In this document: positions 23,672 through 35,173 of the stretch, one piece after another | How the letters are laid out: every line of letters begins with the position of its first letter | How positions within the stretch are numbered: position 1 is the first letter of the stretch | DNA from: Solenopsis invicta | Taxonomy: Eukaryota; Arthropoda; Insecta; Hymenoptera; Formicidae | Direction of reading: 5' to 3' | DNA: 64,000 nucleotides | Assembly (NCBI RefSeq): GCF_016802725.1 | Contig: NC_052671.1 | Location: forward strand, 10,335,501 to 10,399,500 | Made by a program: the position numbers and the translations under genes | The notes under the pieces: generated by a model | Told to the model about the DNA's origin: nothing | Seen by the model: the letters and a program-made list of their open reading frames with translations, nothing else | Databases searched by the model: none

Positions 23672-24733
23672 TAGGATTTACTATCCACGAATCCTAAGAC
23701 ACTAAGACGCTAACAGAACAAGTGAATTTTCGCTTCTGAGATGTTAACCTCATATAAGAAGGAAATTAAAAAACTTTGAGAGCAATCTCAAAAGAATTCA
23801 ATTTGTGTACATTGAGAAAAAAGTTGTTAACTTGACTAAATTTTTCAACTTTATTAAATTTCTTTACTTCGAATATTTATATATTTAACTTAAATATATA
23901 AAATGCTTGAATTTCAGTTTATAAGCATTTATATATTTAATGAGGATATATAGGATATTTCTCAAAACATTAATAAAAAAATTATGAAAAGGTTGCAGTT
24001 TGGTTTATATTGCATTGAAAGTAGTAGAAAAAAAGTTGATTTTCTGTCTGGATAAAAAGTTATTTTAATAAAAAGTAGACCTGTGCTCTAATGAAAATAT
24101 AATTAATAATGAAATAATGAAATAAAAAATTATGAAAAAAACCGGAATTTTTTATTTAAGTGCTTTAAATATTCAAAATGATTTATGTAAAGCTTCATTG
24201 CGATGCAGAGATCAGTTCTGTAAAATAAACAAAATTTATTTATTTATTTACAAGTAATTAAAGTGGTAGTCGCAATAAAATTTTGTATAAATCATTTTGA
24301 ATACTTAAAGTATTTACCTATATAAAAAAATAGAGATTTTTCTTAATGTAAAAAATAATTTATTTTTAGCAACTAGAGTGAATAGATTACGAAAACATAT
24401 TATTAAATAAAAATATAATATTATTCACACAACTTTCATAGTTTATTTGAAGTGTTAATATTAACACATTTTCAAATTTTATTTACTTTGCAAGGACCGC
24501 ATGTCCGATACTTCATTAAATGTATAAATACTTGAATTGAAGAGATTTAATTAAGTGGAACAATTTAGTCAATAAATTTTTTTTCACCGTGTACAAAAAT
24601 TGAATTTATTCGGAATTTGCTCTTGCAGTTTTTAATTTCTTTCTTATATGAGATTAGCATCTCGGAAGCAAATATTTACTCGTACTTTCGATCTCCTAGC
24701 GTATCTTAGGGTTCGTGACCAGCGTGAATCCGC
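23672..24733. mobile_element. compound palindrome: outer inverted repeat around inner MITE
   Basis: The outer arms (about 23672-23809 and 24592-24733) are inverted copies sharing CTTATATGAG(G/A)TTA(A/G)CATCTC, GAAATTAAAAA and CACGAA(T/C)CCTAAG. An inner element at 23810-24591 lies between them with its own inverted ends. A third piece (23640-23672, TTACTTGTACTTTTGATCTC) is a direct copy of part of the right arm, so the locus has been rearranged more than once. No transposase frame. Confidence 0.75.
23810..24591. mobile_element. inner TA-flanked MITE
   Basis: Left end CATTGAGAAAAAAGTTG, right end complement CACGGTGAAAAAAAATTT. The arms continue complementary through TTGACTAAATT and TTAATTAAAT-like sequence for about 80 bp. 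TA flanks both ends (23808-23809 and 24592-24593). The interior holds another palindrome at about 24157-24320 (ATTCAAAATGATTTAT and its complement). Confidence 0.75.
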
Positions 24734-26630
24734 CTTAAGTCAAACGAGCATAACTGCGCTCCGCCTACGGGAAGCGGCATGCTTGATTTTGCAGCTGCAG
24801 CGAAGCGAGCTGTACGTCGCTACCGTAACCGCATCATGTCGCATAAAGTCCTCCACATCTCGTATATGTTTGACGCTTTAAACAAACCTCTGTTTATACC
24901 GTAAACGTCACATCTCCATTTTACATATGAACAAAGTTCATTTCAGTTAAAATATTAAAATCAAAATGTGTTTTGACATGAAAATGTTTTATAAATAATA
25001 TACGAATTCAAAGATGAAAAATAAGTTTTATTCTATTTTTGCGGCACTTTTTTTTAGTAAAAGGTTTTATTTTCGGGTTTATTAATAAACCAAATGCGAC
25101 ACAATACGACGTAAAATTATCAACGTTAATGGTTTTACGATTTTTTTTTATGCAATTTTTGTACAAAATAACTTGATAACGTATTAATAGATAATTATGT
25201 ATATCAAACGGATTTGCAATTCGTATGTGAGTGCGTACGTGCGACAACTCTGACATTTTCTACGCAATTTCATTTTTTGTCGTTGCATTGTAACGTCGTT
25301 GCGTTGTTGCTTTAGTGTCCTCCGACTGAAAGCTTATACCGTTTACTTTCCTTGCTTGCGGAATAGAAATTGGACAGGGAGCTTTTATGCGAATTTTGCA
25401 AAAACCACATTACGTTTAAAGTGAGTGGAAGAAAAATGCTCACTAGAAAATTTTCTTAAAAATTACAAGTTATAAAAGTGGAAAGGCATATCCGCAGTAT
25501 GTTTTTAAGAGACATTTCCGATGCGTCGCGTTAATAAATGCCAACAGAAAGATCGGGGAATGCATAATTCATAACGGTGTACATTTAGCGACACGCCAAG
25601 TCCATAGCACATAATTCCGCGATTTTATTTATTGGTTGTGCGAAATTAATAGTTGTTGACGATTTAATTGCAGCCGTGTTTACAATTCCGTGACGCTAAT
25701 TTTCTCGCGAAACAATAAAACCGTTTGCGCCGTGCTCTCTAAAAGCTCCGTAAATAACAATTTTTCAGCGAAGTACCGCGAAAGAGCAGTAACGTGTCGG
25801 GGCGAGTATTGATCCGGCTCTGGCGTGGCCCAATTACAATATTTTATTGAACTATGACCGCGTCCTTGTCGAATGCAGAAAAAAAAATAATGCGGCGCCT
25901 TTTTGTTATTGCGAGATTACAGCTGAGCCGAGCGAGGCGGGTAGTGCGCGAGCGTGTCTTATCACTTGTTCCAGCGGCGTTATCATTGTCTAGCAACTAC
26001 TAACTTGCCCGCCGGCCGAAACATTTCTAGCTGACTAATGACCCAATAGTTTAGATAGCGAGACGCAGAACAAGCATTACTCGTTAGAGGCACGACGACG
26101 ATGGTGACCGAGCTCGGTCGGGAATCGGTAAGTGAAGTGGAACGCTCGTGAACTATTCGTTTATATATCGACCCTCCAAAATGTATCCGTGTGCTTCATT
26201 ACGTATTAACGCGGCGACACTCGTCGCGAATCGCATGCCGATCCTGCGAATCAGCTCGAGTGGCATTAAAAACGCAACAAGCACGAACTAATCGCCTCAT
26301 TTAACACCAGAATGCGACAAATATCTCATTATCGAGTGAAAGGAATTTCTATCAGTTTATACGCGAGCGAGCTCGCGCGCGTGTGTGTGCGTGTACGTGT
26401 GTAACAGTAATAACTTCACATTCGCTTGTGCGGGGAATAGAAATAGCAGACGGTGCGATTGGAAATTCAATTCTGCGTCATTGTTTACGTTAAATCTCGG
26501 AAAAATAACTATGTTACATTCGTGTAACTTTGTGACGCGCTGAAAAGAGCGGCCGTCAGTCCCAGTTCACGCGGAGAGCCTCGGAGCTTTAAATTCAGTC
26601 GCGGGAATTTAATTTTTGAGCAAGAGGGAT

Positions 26631-26680
<50 letters not shown>

Positions 26681-27762
26681 GGAGAGCGAAGGAGAAAGCG
26701 AAGAGCCAGGACAAAGTCATCTCGGATTTTCGCCCCCGTTCGCAGTTCAACCGCGCGCGAATTGTCGGCACGCGAGGCGCAGCGTCTTTGTCGCGATCAA
26801 CCCTCTGCCGCGGCGAGAGGGAAGGAGATCCTCGGGACGGAAGTTTTCCGCCACGCTTCCAGCGGAAGCGAACGAGCGGCTGATATACGGCAGCTCTCAG
26901 CAAATTAAATGAGGGTGGTTTGTAGTGCTGACACGTACACCCGTTCGTCACACCCTAACCACACGGGCCACCCTTTACTTACATCGAAGGGGGGTGGGAT
27001 AGGAGAGAGGCAGAACATGATGCGCTCACCCCCGCCGATCGCCGGATCGCCCGAAATTGAACTGCAGCATCGATGATAATGGCGATGCATACTTTAGGTG
27101 CAGCAGCCGAAAAGAGGCCACCTCGAGATCCTCGCCGTGTGATCTAACCGGTTCCGAGACGTGAGCGGCTTGAAAGTTTCCGGCGGAGAGGCATCGCGGC
27201 GTCGGGGAGTTGCGCCGGTCTCGTTAAAAATGTACGTAACCAGTGCGCCCTAAAACTCGCTTTTTCGTTAGGCGCGCGCGTACGCCGCGCCGCGTCTAAG
27301 AGATGAAAGAATGTTGCGCGGCAGAATGTTGCGCGGCTTCTATTTTTTTTCTTTTTTTTTTTTATTTCTGCTCTTTGCTCGCGCTGACGGAAACGGAAAG
27401 GCATCGGTTTGAAATATTTATCGCGACGGAAGACGCCAACGGCAACGGGGGATTTCGAGAGTCTCCCCCCACGCGATTTCGTAATTTCGCTCGATATACG
27501 CCAACGTATTTCCGCTCGATTAATATCATTATCTTCCTCATATCTTTAGGTCGATCATATTTCTTTCACAAGCAAGAGACGAAGAAAAATCTCGTAAATT
27601 TGCTGAAGTTATATTCGACGCAACGCGATATATATCTGATTGGATTAGATTTATGGGAACGATACGAGATGATTAAAAGTGAAAAGTGGAAAAGTTGATC
27701 GATAATTGAAACCGTGAACTCTACCGCAACTGTAACTTGCCATTAAATAAGTTATAGATTTT
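24734..27762. other. mixed non-coding DNA with candidate regulatory part
   Basis: 24.9-25.25 kb is AT-rich. 25.6-25.96 kb has TTTATTATT/ATTA homeodomain-type words in GC-balanced DNA and could be an enhancer. 26.5-27.5 kb is GC-rich with a GA array (26635-26677) and TG/CG alternation near 26376-26402. Frames up to 131 codons lack domains. The AT-to-GC junctions suggest inserted AT-rich DNA, but no element ends were found. Confidence 0.45.
26635..26677. repeat. GA microsatellite
   Basis: About 21 GA units; it gives the Arg-Glu run in the plus frame and Ser-Leu run in the minus frame across it. Confidence 0.95.
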
Positions 27763-27804
27763 TTTAATTACACAGGATATAGCTTTAATTACACAGGATA
27801 TAGC
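27763..27804. repeat. 21-bp perfect tandem duplication
   Basis: Two head-to-tail copies of TTTAATTACACAGGATATAG plus C. Being perfect in AT-rich DNA, it is probably a recent slippage or duplication event. Confidence 0.9.
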
Positions 27805-30300
27805 TTCTGTAATTTTATATTACTGGATCTAATAAATAATGTATAAAATCGCAAAAATTTCAAGCTTTTAGTTGGTATACGCTTTTTGCGCATTAAAAAA
27901 GTAATTAAGTTTTAAAATGTATAGATTTTTGTCTTAAAGCTTCACAATTTTTAAAATTAATTTGAACTTAATAATATAAATTAAATTCTTTTATTTACGT
28001 GCGTCAGAATTGTGCCGTATATTTCAAGATTACATTTGCACGCGTTTTTTTACGTAAATAAAATACGCGATGTTTACACGAATCTTTTTCATGTAGACAA
28101 TACAAACATGCCAAATATGTAAACTATTGCAAATTAAATAGTACAGAACACCATACAGAAAAAAGTAATTAAGTTTTAAAATTGTTAAAATATTTTGATG
28201 TATTAATAATAAGTATATAATATTAAAAATTATAAAGTTAAAAAAATGATATATCCATCAAATTTTTATTATATTACATAGCAGGTTCAAATAAAAGTAT
28301 CAACTTATTTTTTTGTTTTAATTTTATATCATTTATGTATTTATTTTATTTCTAATATTACTATTTCTAATATGATCTTCTATGATCTATAGGTTATAAT
28401 GTATATAAGTAAAATTTTATGCGTAGTTTACATAGTCTACGTAATTTACGTTGTTTACGTATAATGGGCTATTTATATTTTACGAGCAAATGCACAATTT
28501 TGACGTGTTTTTTTTTTTAATTTACCTAAATTTCACAATCTGATCTCAATGACTATTATTTATTCCAACAGATGATTTATAAGTCAATTAAACGCTATAT
28601 ATTCACTTGACGTTAATTACGTTTTACAATTACTTTTTACAAATTATAACAATCACGATTACATTTCCCGATTTAATACACATACTATAACGTGAATGGA
28701 ACGACTGAATCTATAAAATTTCACTAAAATATGCAATAAGGAGGACTCGACTTGAGTTGAAACGTTTGCACATTTAAATAATAAGTATGTATTGATTGGT
28801 GTTTTATCCATTCAATAACTCACACAAAAATAACAACGTTAGTTCAGACAGGTAAACTTTGTAAATTTAATTATTATTCCCAGACCCTTATATTATTTGT
28901 TAATATAAAATCTATTAATATTTTCGCATTATTAAACAACAATAGATATATAACAATGGTATCTTTCATTAGTTTTCCATTTAAAACTTATGGAAATAAA
29001 CAATGAACTCCAGAGCAATGCAAATCACGCTTAGCCTATTTTATGCAAAATACTCGAGTTAAGTCTTAATAATATAGAGGCAGAGAAAATAATGGAAATT
29101 TTATAAAAGGCCATAGTTGCATTATTCCTTTAAAAAATGATTTATATATCTCTTTTGTCAATTCTTTTTAATTAACTCGACTAGACTTCTGCACTTATGG
29201 AATTTACAATTTTAATTATAATTACATTTGTATAAATAAATACACTCGACGCGGAGGTATTTATTGCTTCATGTAATGCTTTCATTGATGTCGAGTTACC
29301 ATTAAAGTAGTTGACGTTGTATTAATATCGCGAGTATCTCCTTCGTTCCAGAAACGAATTTGTTATTATGGCCAGAAACATTTCGCAAATTAAATTACAT
29401 TTGACGTATTTCGTTTAACGCGCTAGTCACAAACTTGAGATTAAATTTCCGGCGCCATTGTCCCGGCTCTCGAACCGTGAATATCGCCCGGCTCACCTTA
29501 AATTCGAGACGCGTCCGAACTCGCAAACTTGTAAAATGCAATTTGCTGGTTTAAGAGTAACATCGCCGTCCAGTGCTATGCGCGAGCTGCATTATTTCCC
29601 CGTTATCCTCTTCATTATTTATACCGCTATTATGCAAGATTGTAAATTAACTTAATCCTTAAATTTGATAATGCATTTTACGGGAGACATCTCTATTATC
29701 TGTTGCGTAAAATTTATTATCCCCCTTTTTTTTATAATAAACCTGTACCCTTAACATTTGATAAACAGTTTTTATACAGTGCAATCCAATTAAATTTTTT
29801 CTTTTAATAAAGACGGAAAAAGTTTTGAACTTTTAAAAACTCTATTATATACCTTTTGTATTTATTTATATTTATAATGTAATTTGAAGCTCCCCGTGTC
29901 TCTATATGATATAGATTATTTCATTATGACAATTTTATTTAATTATTTAACTATGATAAGCTTAACTTAGATTTAAAGTTGCTATATAATTGTAAAATAA
30001 ATATATAAATTTATCTTTAGATGTAAAAAATGTAAGAAATAATTTTATCAGAAAGATATGAAATTAAAATTTAAAAATAAAACTTTAAAAATTTTCAGGA
30101 CTAGCAATAAAATTTCCAGAAAAATCCCTGATTCCAGAGAGCACATTCTCAAAACCCTATTTATTCCTCCGAGCCTTGTTGTAAGTTTGTAATTGTATAA
30201 TACATATCTTGAATTTTTATATAATACATAAATTTAAGATTATATTATACATTATACATGTGTTTTATTTTACATATAATAAATATAAAATAATAAATAT
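27805..30300. other. AT-rich non-coding stretch
   Basis: A 24-bp word starting AAAAAAGTAATTAAG occurs identically at 27895-27918 and 28159-28182, and a 56-bp hairpin starting GTATAATACATATCTTG spans 30195-30250. 29.43-29.65 kb is a short GC-balanced island. No gene and no defined transposon. Confidence 0.5.
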
Positions 30301-31000
30301 TAACCGTGTAATTATTCAGAGAATCAGTTCTAAAATATTAATACGACTTTTAATTAAAGGTCGGTTCTGAAATGAATATCGATATCATCGTCGATGCGTG
30401 GCGCAACGTTGCGAAGCACCTTGTATCTACGTAACCATATCACATAATCGTTAATATACCCTTTATGCATGCAACGCGTACAATTATCTGTGAATATTCG
30501 CCGATAGCACGCTCGCAGAAATACACATATTGCTGCACGAAAGAAAATTACGAGTCTGAATAGATGACGGCTGAAGCGAAATAAGACCGCGATGGGCGAG
30601 AGTACGCGGGAAAACGCGCGCGTACGCAGATTCCGCAGTAATTTATTCGCGGCGAGCGGGGCATTATTCGCCGAGGGCGCGCGCGCGCGCTATCAAGTCG
30701 TCACCTTTTAATCATTATAACTTTATCGCGCCGCGGTACGTAACGTGAAGATACACGGGGTGGGCTCGGGTTACGTGCTGCTTTGCATTATAAACGTCCC
30801 GCGGCGACCAATTTTGCAAAATTATGGCGATCTCGCCGGCGGGTAACGCCGCAGTCGTGGAAACGAGCATTATGGAAACGAGCATTAATATCGAGCGTGC
30901 GAGACGTTCAAAGGCGGCGGTACTGGCCACCGCCGCGACCCTTTTGCCAGCCCTCTTATCGCATCCGCACGCCGGCGAGATATGGAGCTATCAGTTTTAA
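30301..31000. other. GC-rich non-coding block
   Basis: CpG-rich from 30.38 to 31.0 kb, with a (GC)7 run at 30679-30692 that can form Z-DNA. It ends abruptly at the TTAA that bounds the next element. Confidence 0.55.
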
Positions 31001-31149
31001 GGATGAATGATAGAATTTCGAAGATAACACTGTTACTATGATATTTTGCTAAGATGTTTATTAATGTCATTTATTTCTCTATGTAAAATTTCAAGTTACT
31101 TTACCGTATCATTTTCGAAGAAATCATTATAAAATATGTCTGTCTGTAA

Positions 31150-31634
31150 CACATATTAAAAAAAAGAGTAATCTAGTTATAATAATCAAGTTTAGATGAT
31201 AGTTACAATGAGAAAAATATTTGGTAAGATAGACCAACTTTTAATTAAATAGTAATCATATGAATTTTATAGTTATAATTATTAAATATGTAGTTAATTG
31301 TTGTGACCAAATAATCTGTAGCCTTAATCAAACAATTGTTTTTATACAAATTACAACTAAATGGTTTGTGAAATGTAACTAACTTTTTGTACCAGTAACT
31401 ATAAAATTCATCTGATCATTATTTTGATTAATATTTCTTCCAATACACTAAGCCTTAGTGGAATAGTTTCAATTAAGTATTCAGCTAATGTAATCAAATA
31501 TTTTGTAATATTTAATAACCGTGTAATAACCGATTGGTTAATACTATTATATTTGATTACATTAATCAAACATTTAACTGAAACTATTTCACCAAAGCTA
31601 GATTATTATTACTAAACTCTTTTCTTTTAGTGTA
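31150..31634. mobile_element. nested double inverted-repeat element
   Basis: The outer ends are complementary (left AAAAAAAAGAGTAATCTAG; right complement AAAAGAAAAGAGTTTAGTAA). Inside are two palindromes: one with TGAATTTTATAGTTA arms (about 31240-31430) and one with GAAATAGTTTCAGTTAAAT-type arms (about 31440-31600). The latter arm resembles the arm of the 43025-43254 MITE, so the two belong to one family. Confidence 0.65.
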
Positions 31635-32109
31635 TCCTTACGGCGAACAGTATACACGTTGACTGTTTATCTGTCATAATATCTTTTAACTATAGAATAA
31701 AATAAAAAAGAAAACATTAATGTAAATGACATTTTTCGATGAATACATAGATCATAAAATATAAGCAAGTTGCGGTATGATTGATGAGAAAAGTGATCTT
31801 CAATATCTGAATTTAAAGAAAATGTCATCTCTATTGATAAGTACTTTCTGAAACTTGACAACAACAAACAAAACGCGCGCAATTTTTTAGTCGCAAATTT
31901 TCTTTTTAATCTCTTCGGAGAATCATTGTTTTCCATACTTATTTACACTTTTAAAACTTTTGTCGTGCTTTCCATGCAATGTATAATCTCTAAACATTAA
32001 AGTAGTCAAGCTAGGTTTGATAAGTTGTCAAGCCAGAATAGCCAACTTTATTATTTAATGCGATGTTGCCAGATTTCATTAATAATATAATTCTCTCTTC
32101 TTTCAAAGA

Positions 32110-32610
32110 AGTAATGTATATAGATACTTATTAATATTATACTATTTTAAAATTAATATGTTATTTTATGTTTGTTTTCCACGTTTTCGATTAGTTGCAA
32201 ATTTACTAATTTAATAACTGTTGAATAAAAATTAATATAAATAAAATAATTGGTTAATTATTACAGTTATTAAATTAAATAACTATATTATTAGTTAATT
32301 ATTATATTTATTATTAAAAGAATTCCTACGGAAAAAAGGTGCGCGCATAGCGCTCCAAGTCTCTTATTTAAAAATTGACATATATGTTATCTATTATAAT
32401 TTGATGCCTCTAACTTAAAAGCTGTTTTCCGCGTTTTCAATTGGTTGTAAATTTGTTGACTCAATAATTGTTTAATGATTTAATTAATATAAATGTAATA
32501 ATTGCCTAAATAGTTAATTAATATAATTATTTACTAAAATAATTATATAATTATTTAATTAAAATAATGATTTATTAAATTTGTAAACAAAGGCGCGCTA
32601 TTTTGTTTTA
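32110..32610. repeat. tandem duplication, 250-bp period
   Basis: GTTTTCC(A/G)CGTTTTC(G/A)ATT at 32174 recurs at 32424, followed in both by GTAAATTT and TTAATATAAAT. Each unit ends near a GC-rich word (GGTGCGCGC at about 32339; GGCGCGC at about 32592). The copies are diverged, so the duplication is old. Confidence 0.65.
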
Positions 32611-32916
32611 CTATGTATGTAAAATAATATATTAGACACATATAGTATGCTTGTAATTCTGCTGATAAATAAATGATCCAAAATACAAATTTTGCGTTTT
32701 ATGGATCGGTATTGAAATCAAGAAAGCTTTTGTGCTTTATTTTATAAATAAATTCTTTCAAAATTAAATAATAATTTACTGAGACATAAATATTTAATTA
32801 AAAATTAAACGTGACAGTTTAGAAACTGCTCTGTTACTTAACAACAATTATTTTATTATTCTAAATTTTATCAAATGCAGACGGTCATTTGACTGGAAAA
32901 GTGCCATCATACATCC

Positions 32917-33694
32917 TTAAGCCGAGCGAATTCGCGAGGCCGCGCGCGCTCGATGTCTCGCCGCTGCGCTGCGCCGCGCCGCGGAAATGCAGCAGCGACG
33001 AAGTTTGCGAACTTCGAAATTGATATTGTCGGATATGAAGTTCCGTTTACGGGCCCGCAATCTTTTTCCGTCGCGGATACACGCATACGGCGGTGCGGCG
33101 CAGCGCGCGCCCCGAAAGGACCAAAGTAACTTCCAGATAATATTGCGGCGCGCCGCGCCAGCGGGAGGGTGAGAGAAGGGCGGACGGCGCGAGAGAGACG
33201 CCTTATTTATGCGGCCAAGGGCTACGGCTTAAGTGCAACAAATCGATTAGCGTGGACTTTATCTTCTTTCCGCGTTTCAACCCCTTTCCCCCTCCCTCCT
33301 TTTTTTTACTCTCACACACCCCCGCTCCCTCCCTCCATTTCTGGAACACCGTTGAAACACGAAAGCGAGCTCTACCTGCCGCCGCTACTCGTCGCACGAG
33401 CCTAGAGAATCGGGGCCGCTGCTCGGCTTTAGATACAGTTAAGTACAAAATGTGGTAACGACAGGGGCGGAAACGCGATTTTCCTCCCCTCGCGCTCTCG
33501 CAACACTACTCGTGCCGGCGCTCCTCGGTATCCCCGTGGCCAGAGATACGAGCGGCTGTATCGGTTTCGAGTTGACCGTGCGTCAGATATTAGGTGGCTG
33601 CTAAAAGTTACAGAGAGTTTTCGCGGAAGAAAACCGCCCGGACGTGTCGTTTCACCGGAAAGTCCGATACACTGCTCGCGGATCGATAACGCCC

Positions 33695-33726
<32 letters not shown>

Positions 33727-34031
33727 CTTTGCGGGGGCGTGTACTACCTCCGCACATAATTCCGTATGTAATATCGTGACAGGCACGCGGCTACTAAATT
33801 CGGAAACTTCGACAACTTTGAACTTCGCCGTTCGCTACAGTCTCCGATCTTCCGCGAGAGGCGTTAGGGACAGGTTGCCATTTACGAGAGACGATACTCT
33901 CATCAACGATAATGGAAAGTATCGGAAACCACAGTCACTCCCGCCGTCCCTCTCTATATTTCATTTCTCATTATTTTATATTTTTGTCGTACTACTCTCT
34001 AAAATTTTTGGAGTGGAATTTCATCTAAAAG
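32917..34031. other. GC-rich non-coding block
   Basis: CpG-dense from the TTAA junction to about 33.95 kb. A CTG array is listed separately. The 137-codon frame at 33644-34057 is a poly-Cys reading of that array followed by ordinary sequence, and continues into the next hairpin, so it is not credible as a gene. Confidence 0.5.
33694..33728. repeat. CTG trinucleotide repeat
   Basis: Eleven CTG-type units with one TTG interruption; would encode poly-Cys, poly-Leu or poly-Ala depending on frame. Confidence 0.95.
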
Positions 34032-34120
34032 AGTGGAATTCCACTCTAAAAGTGTGAAAATTCTGCCACTCTTTATCAGGACTGGCAGGATTTTCACACT
34101 TTCAGAGTGGGATTCCACTT
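34032..34120. mobile_element. 89-bp hairpin (AGTGGAATTCCACTCT arms)
   Basis: The left arm 34032-34068 (AGTGGAATTCCACTCTAAAA, then GTGTGAAAATTCTGCCA) pairs with 34083-34120 with few mismatches around a 14-nt loop. The arm itself begins with a small palindrome (AGTGGAATTCCACT). A related GAGTGGAATTTCATC lies just upstream at 34011. Probably a mini-MITE or a transposon end. Confidence 0.7.
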
Positions 34121-34219
34121 CAAAGAATTTAAAGAGTACGTCTCTTATTTTTTTCAAATCTTCATTTTTCACGCTGTTATCAAAACAGCATTCTAAAATG
34201 CTGAACGCATTTCGCATCG

Positions 34220-34588
34220 CTTATACTGTTAAAGATTAAAGAATCAAATTTAAACGAATTTCTTAAGTTAAATGACATTTTGTTATTTTTAACACAAAAT
34301 GTGTAATTAAAAGAGCAACCTTATCAAATCACTTCTGTGATTAAATTGTTTAGTTTCAAAGTAAGTAGTGTCCATATTAACGTATACTCCTAGTAAATAA
34401 TGAATTAAATTTGACTCAGATTTAACATTTTTAGAATTAATTTGTTTAACTTCAACGTTTTGTTTAACTTCAAAGTTTAAATTGATGATATATTAAGTAG
34501 GAACAGCGGTGACCTATAAGAATGATTAAAAATAACTCAAATTGGATAGAATACGACACTATGAATTTAATAATGTAGATTGAGAATC
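34220..34588 (+). mobile_element. element A paralogue, uninterrupted
   Basis: Aligns to 10585-11213 without the nested MITE. Shared words include ACTGTTAAA, TAAAGAATC, CATTTTGTTATTTTT, ATTAACGTAT-like and CCTAGTAAAT, and the join GTGACCTATAAG. TCGCATC occurs at 34212-34218 and 34589-34595 and may be what remains of a target duplication. Confidence 0.75.
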
Positions 34589-34686
34589 TCGCATCTCTAA
34601 AATAATAATATTAATTAAAACATCGTGAGCTTCAATTTTTTCAGACAAGATTTTATGTAACAAGAAATAAGATCCCGTCTCTACTT

Positions 34687-35173
34687 AAAAAAATATACCT
34701 TTTTCATGATTATTTTCTGGAAAGGATATACAAGCTACAAAGATTAAGTGTTTTGTAAATAAAAGTACAAAATTTGTAATCTCTATTTTTTTTCGATTTT
34801 GTTATTTGTTATATTTTTTCAGAAAAAAATCAAATTTTTTAAACCGAATATCAATTTTTTTATGTTTTAAATTTACCATTACATAAAAAATAAAAAGTTT
34901 TAAAATTGCATTCGATAGGGACTATAATTTTTAATATACTTCAAAACCTATTTTGAATTTTTTGTTTCAAATGAACCAATTCGGAAATATTTCTGGTACC
35001 GTAAAACGCTGCAGGGCCTACGACGAGGGAGGAGGAGGGTATTTTTCAGTAAAACTTAAAATAAAAAATTGTGATTGATAGACAAAAATACGTACTATTA
35101 TTTATAAAAAAAAATTCAATTTTTGCAGCTTGTTTATCCGAAAAAAATCATGAAAAAACAAACATATTTTTCG
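34687..35173. mobile_element. long-inverted-repeat element, about 490 bp
   Basis: The left arm contains TTTTTCATGATTATTTTCTG, then GGATATACAAGCTACAAAG. The right arm, read as complement, has the matching ATGATTTTTTTCGGATAAAC and AAGCTGCAAAAATTG. Complementarity runs inward for about 100 bp. Ends are approximate and no target duplication is clear. The middle (34980-35030) is more GC-rich. Confidence 0.6.

Larger units (their letters stand above)
31001..32916. mobile_element. 1.9-kb TTAA-flanked AT-rich insertion
   Basis: Left end TTAA-GGATGAATGATAG (from 30997); right end, read inward, TTAA-GGATGTATGATGG (32920 leftward). The 13-bp terminal repeats have two mismatches, both flanked by TTAA. 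The composition switches from CpG-rich to AT-rich exactly at both ends. TTAA targets are used by piggyBac and Kolobok elements. The insert holds a nested inverted repeat and a tandem duplication, and no transposase; an 89-codon minus frame (31667-31936) has no recognisable domain. Confidence 0.7.

Noticed and set aside
31667..31936. 89-codon minus-strand frame with a fair start context
   Set aside because: Lies inside the TTAA-bounded insertion, is AT-rich and Phe/Ser/Leu-rich, and matches no family I know; kept only as a note.
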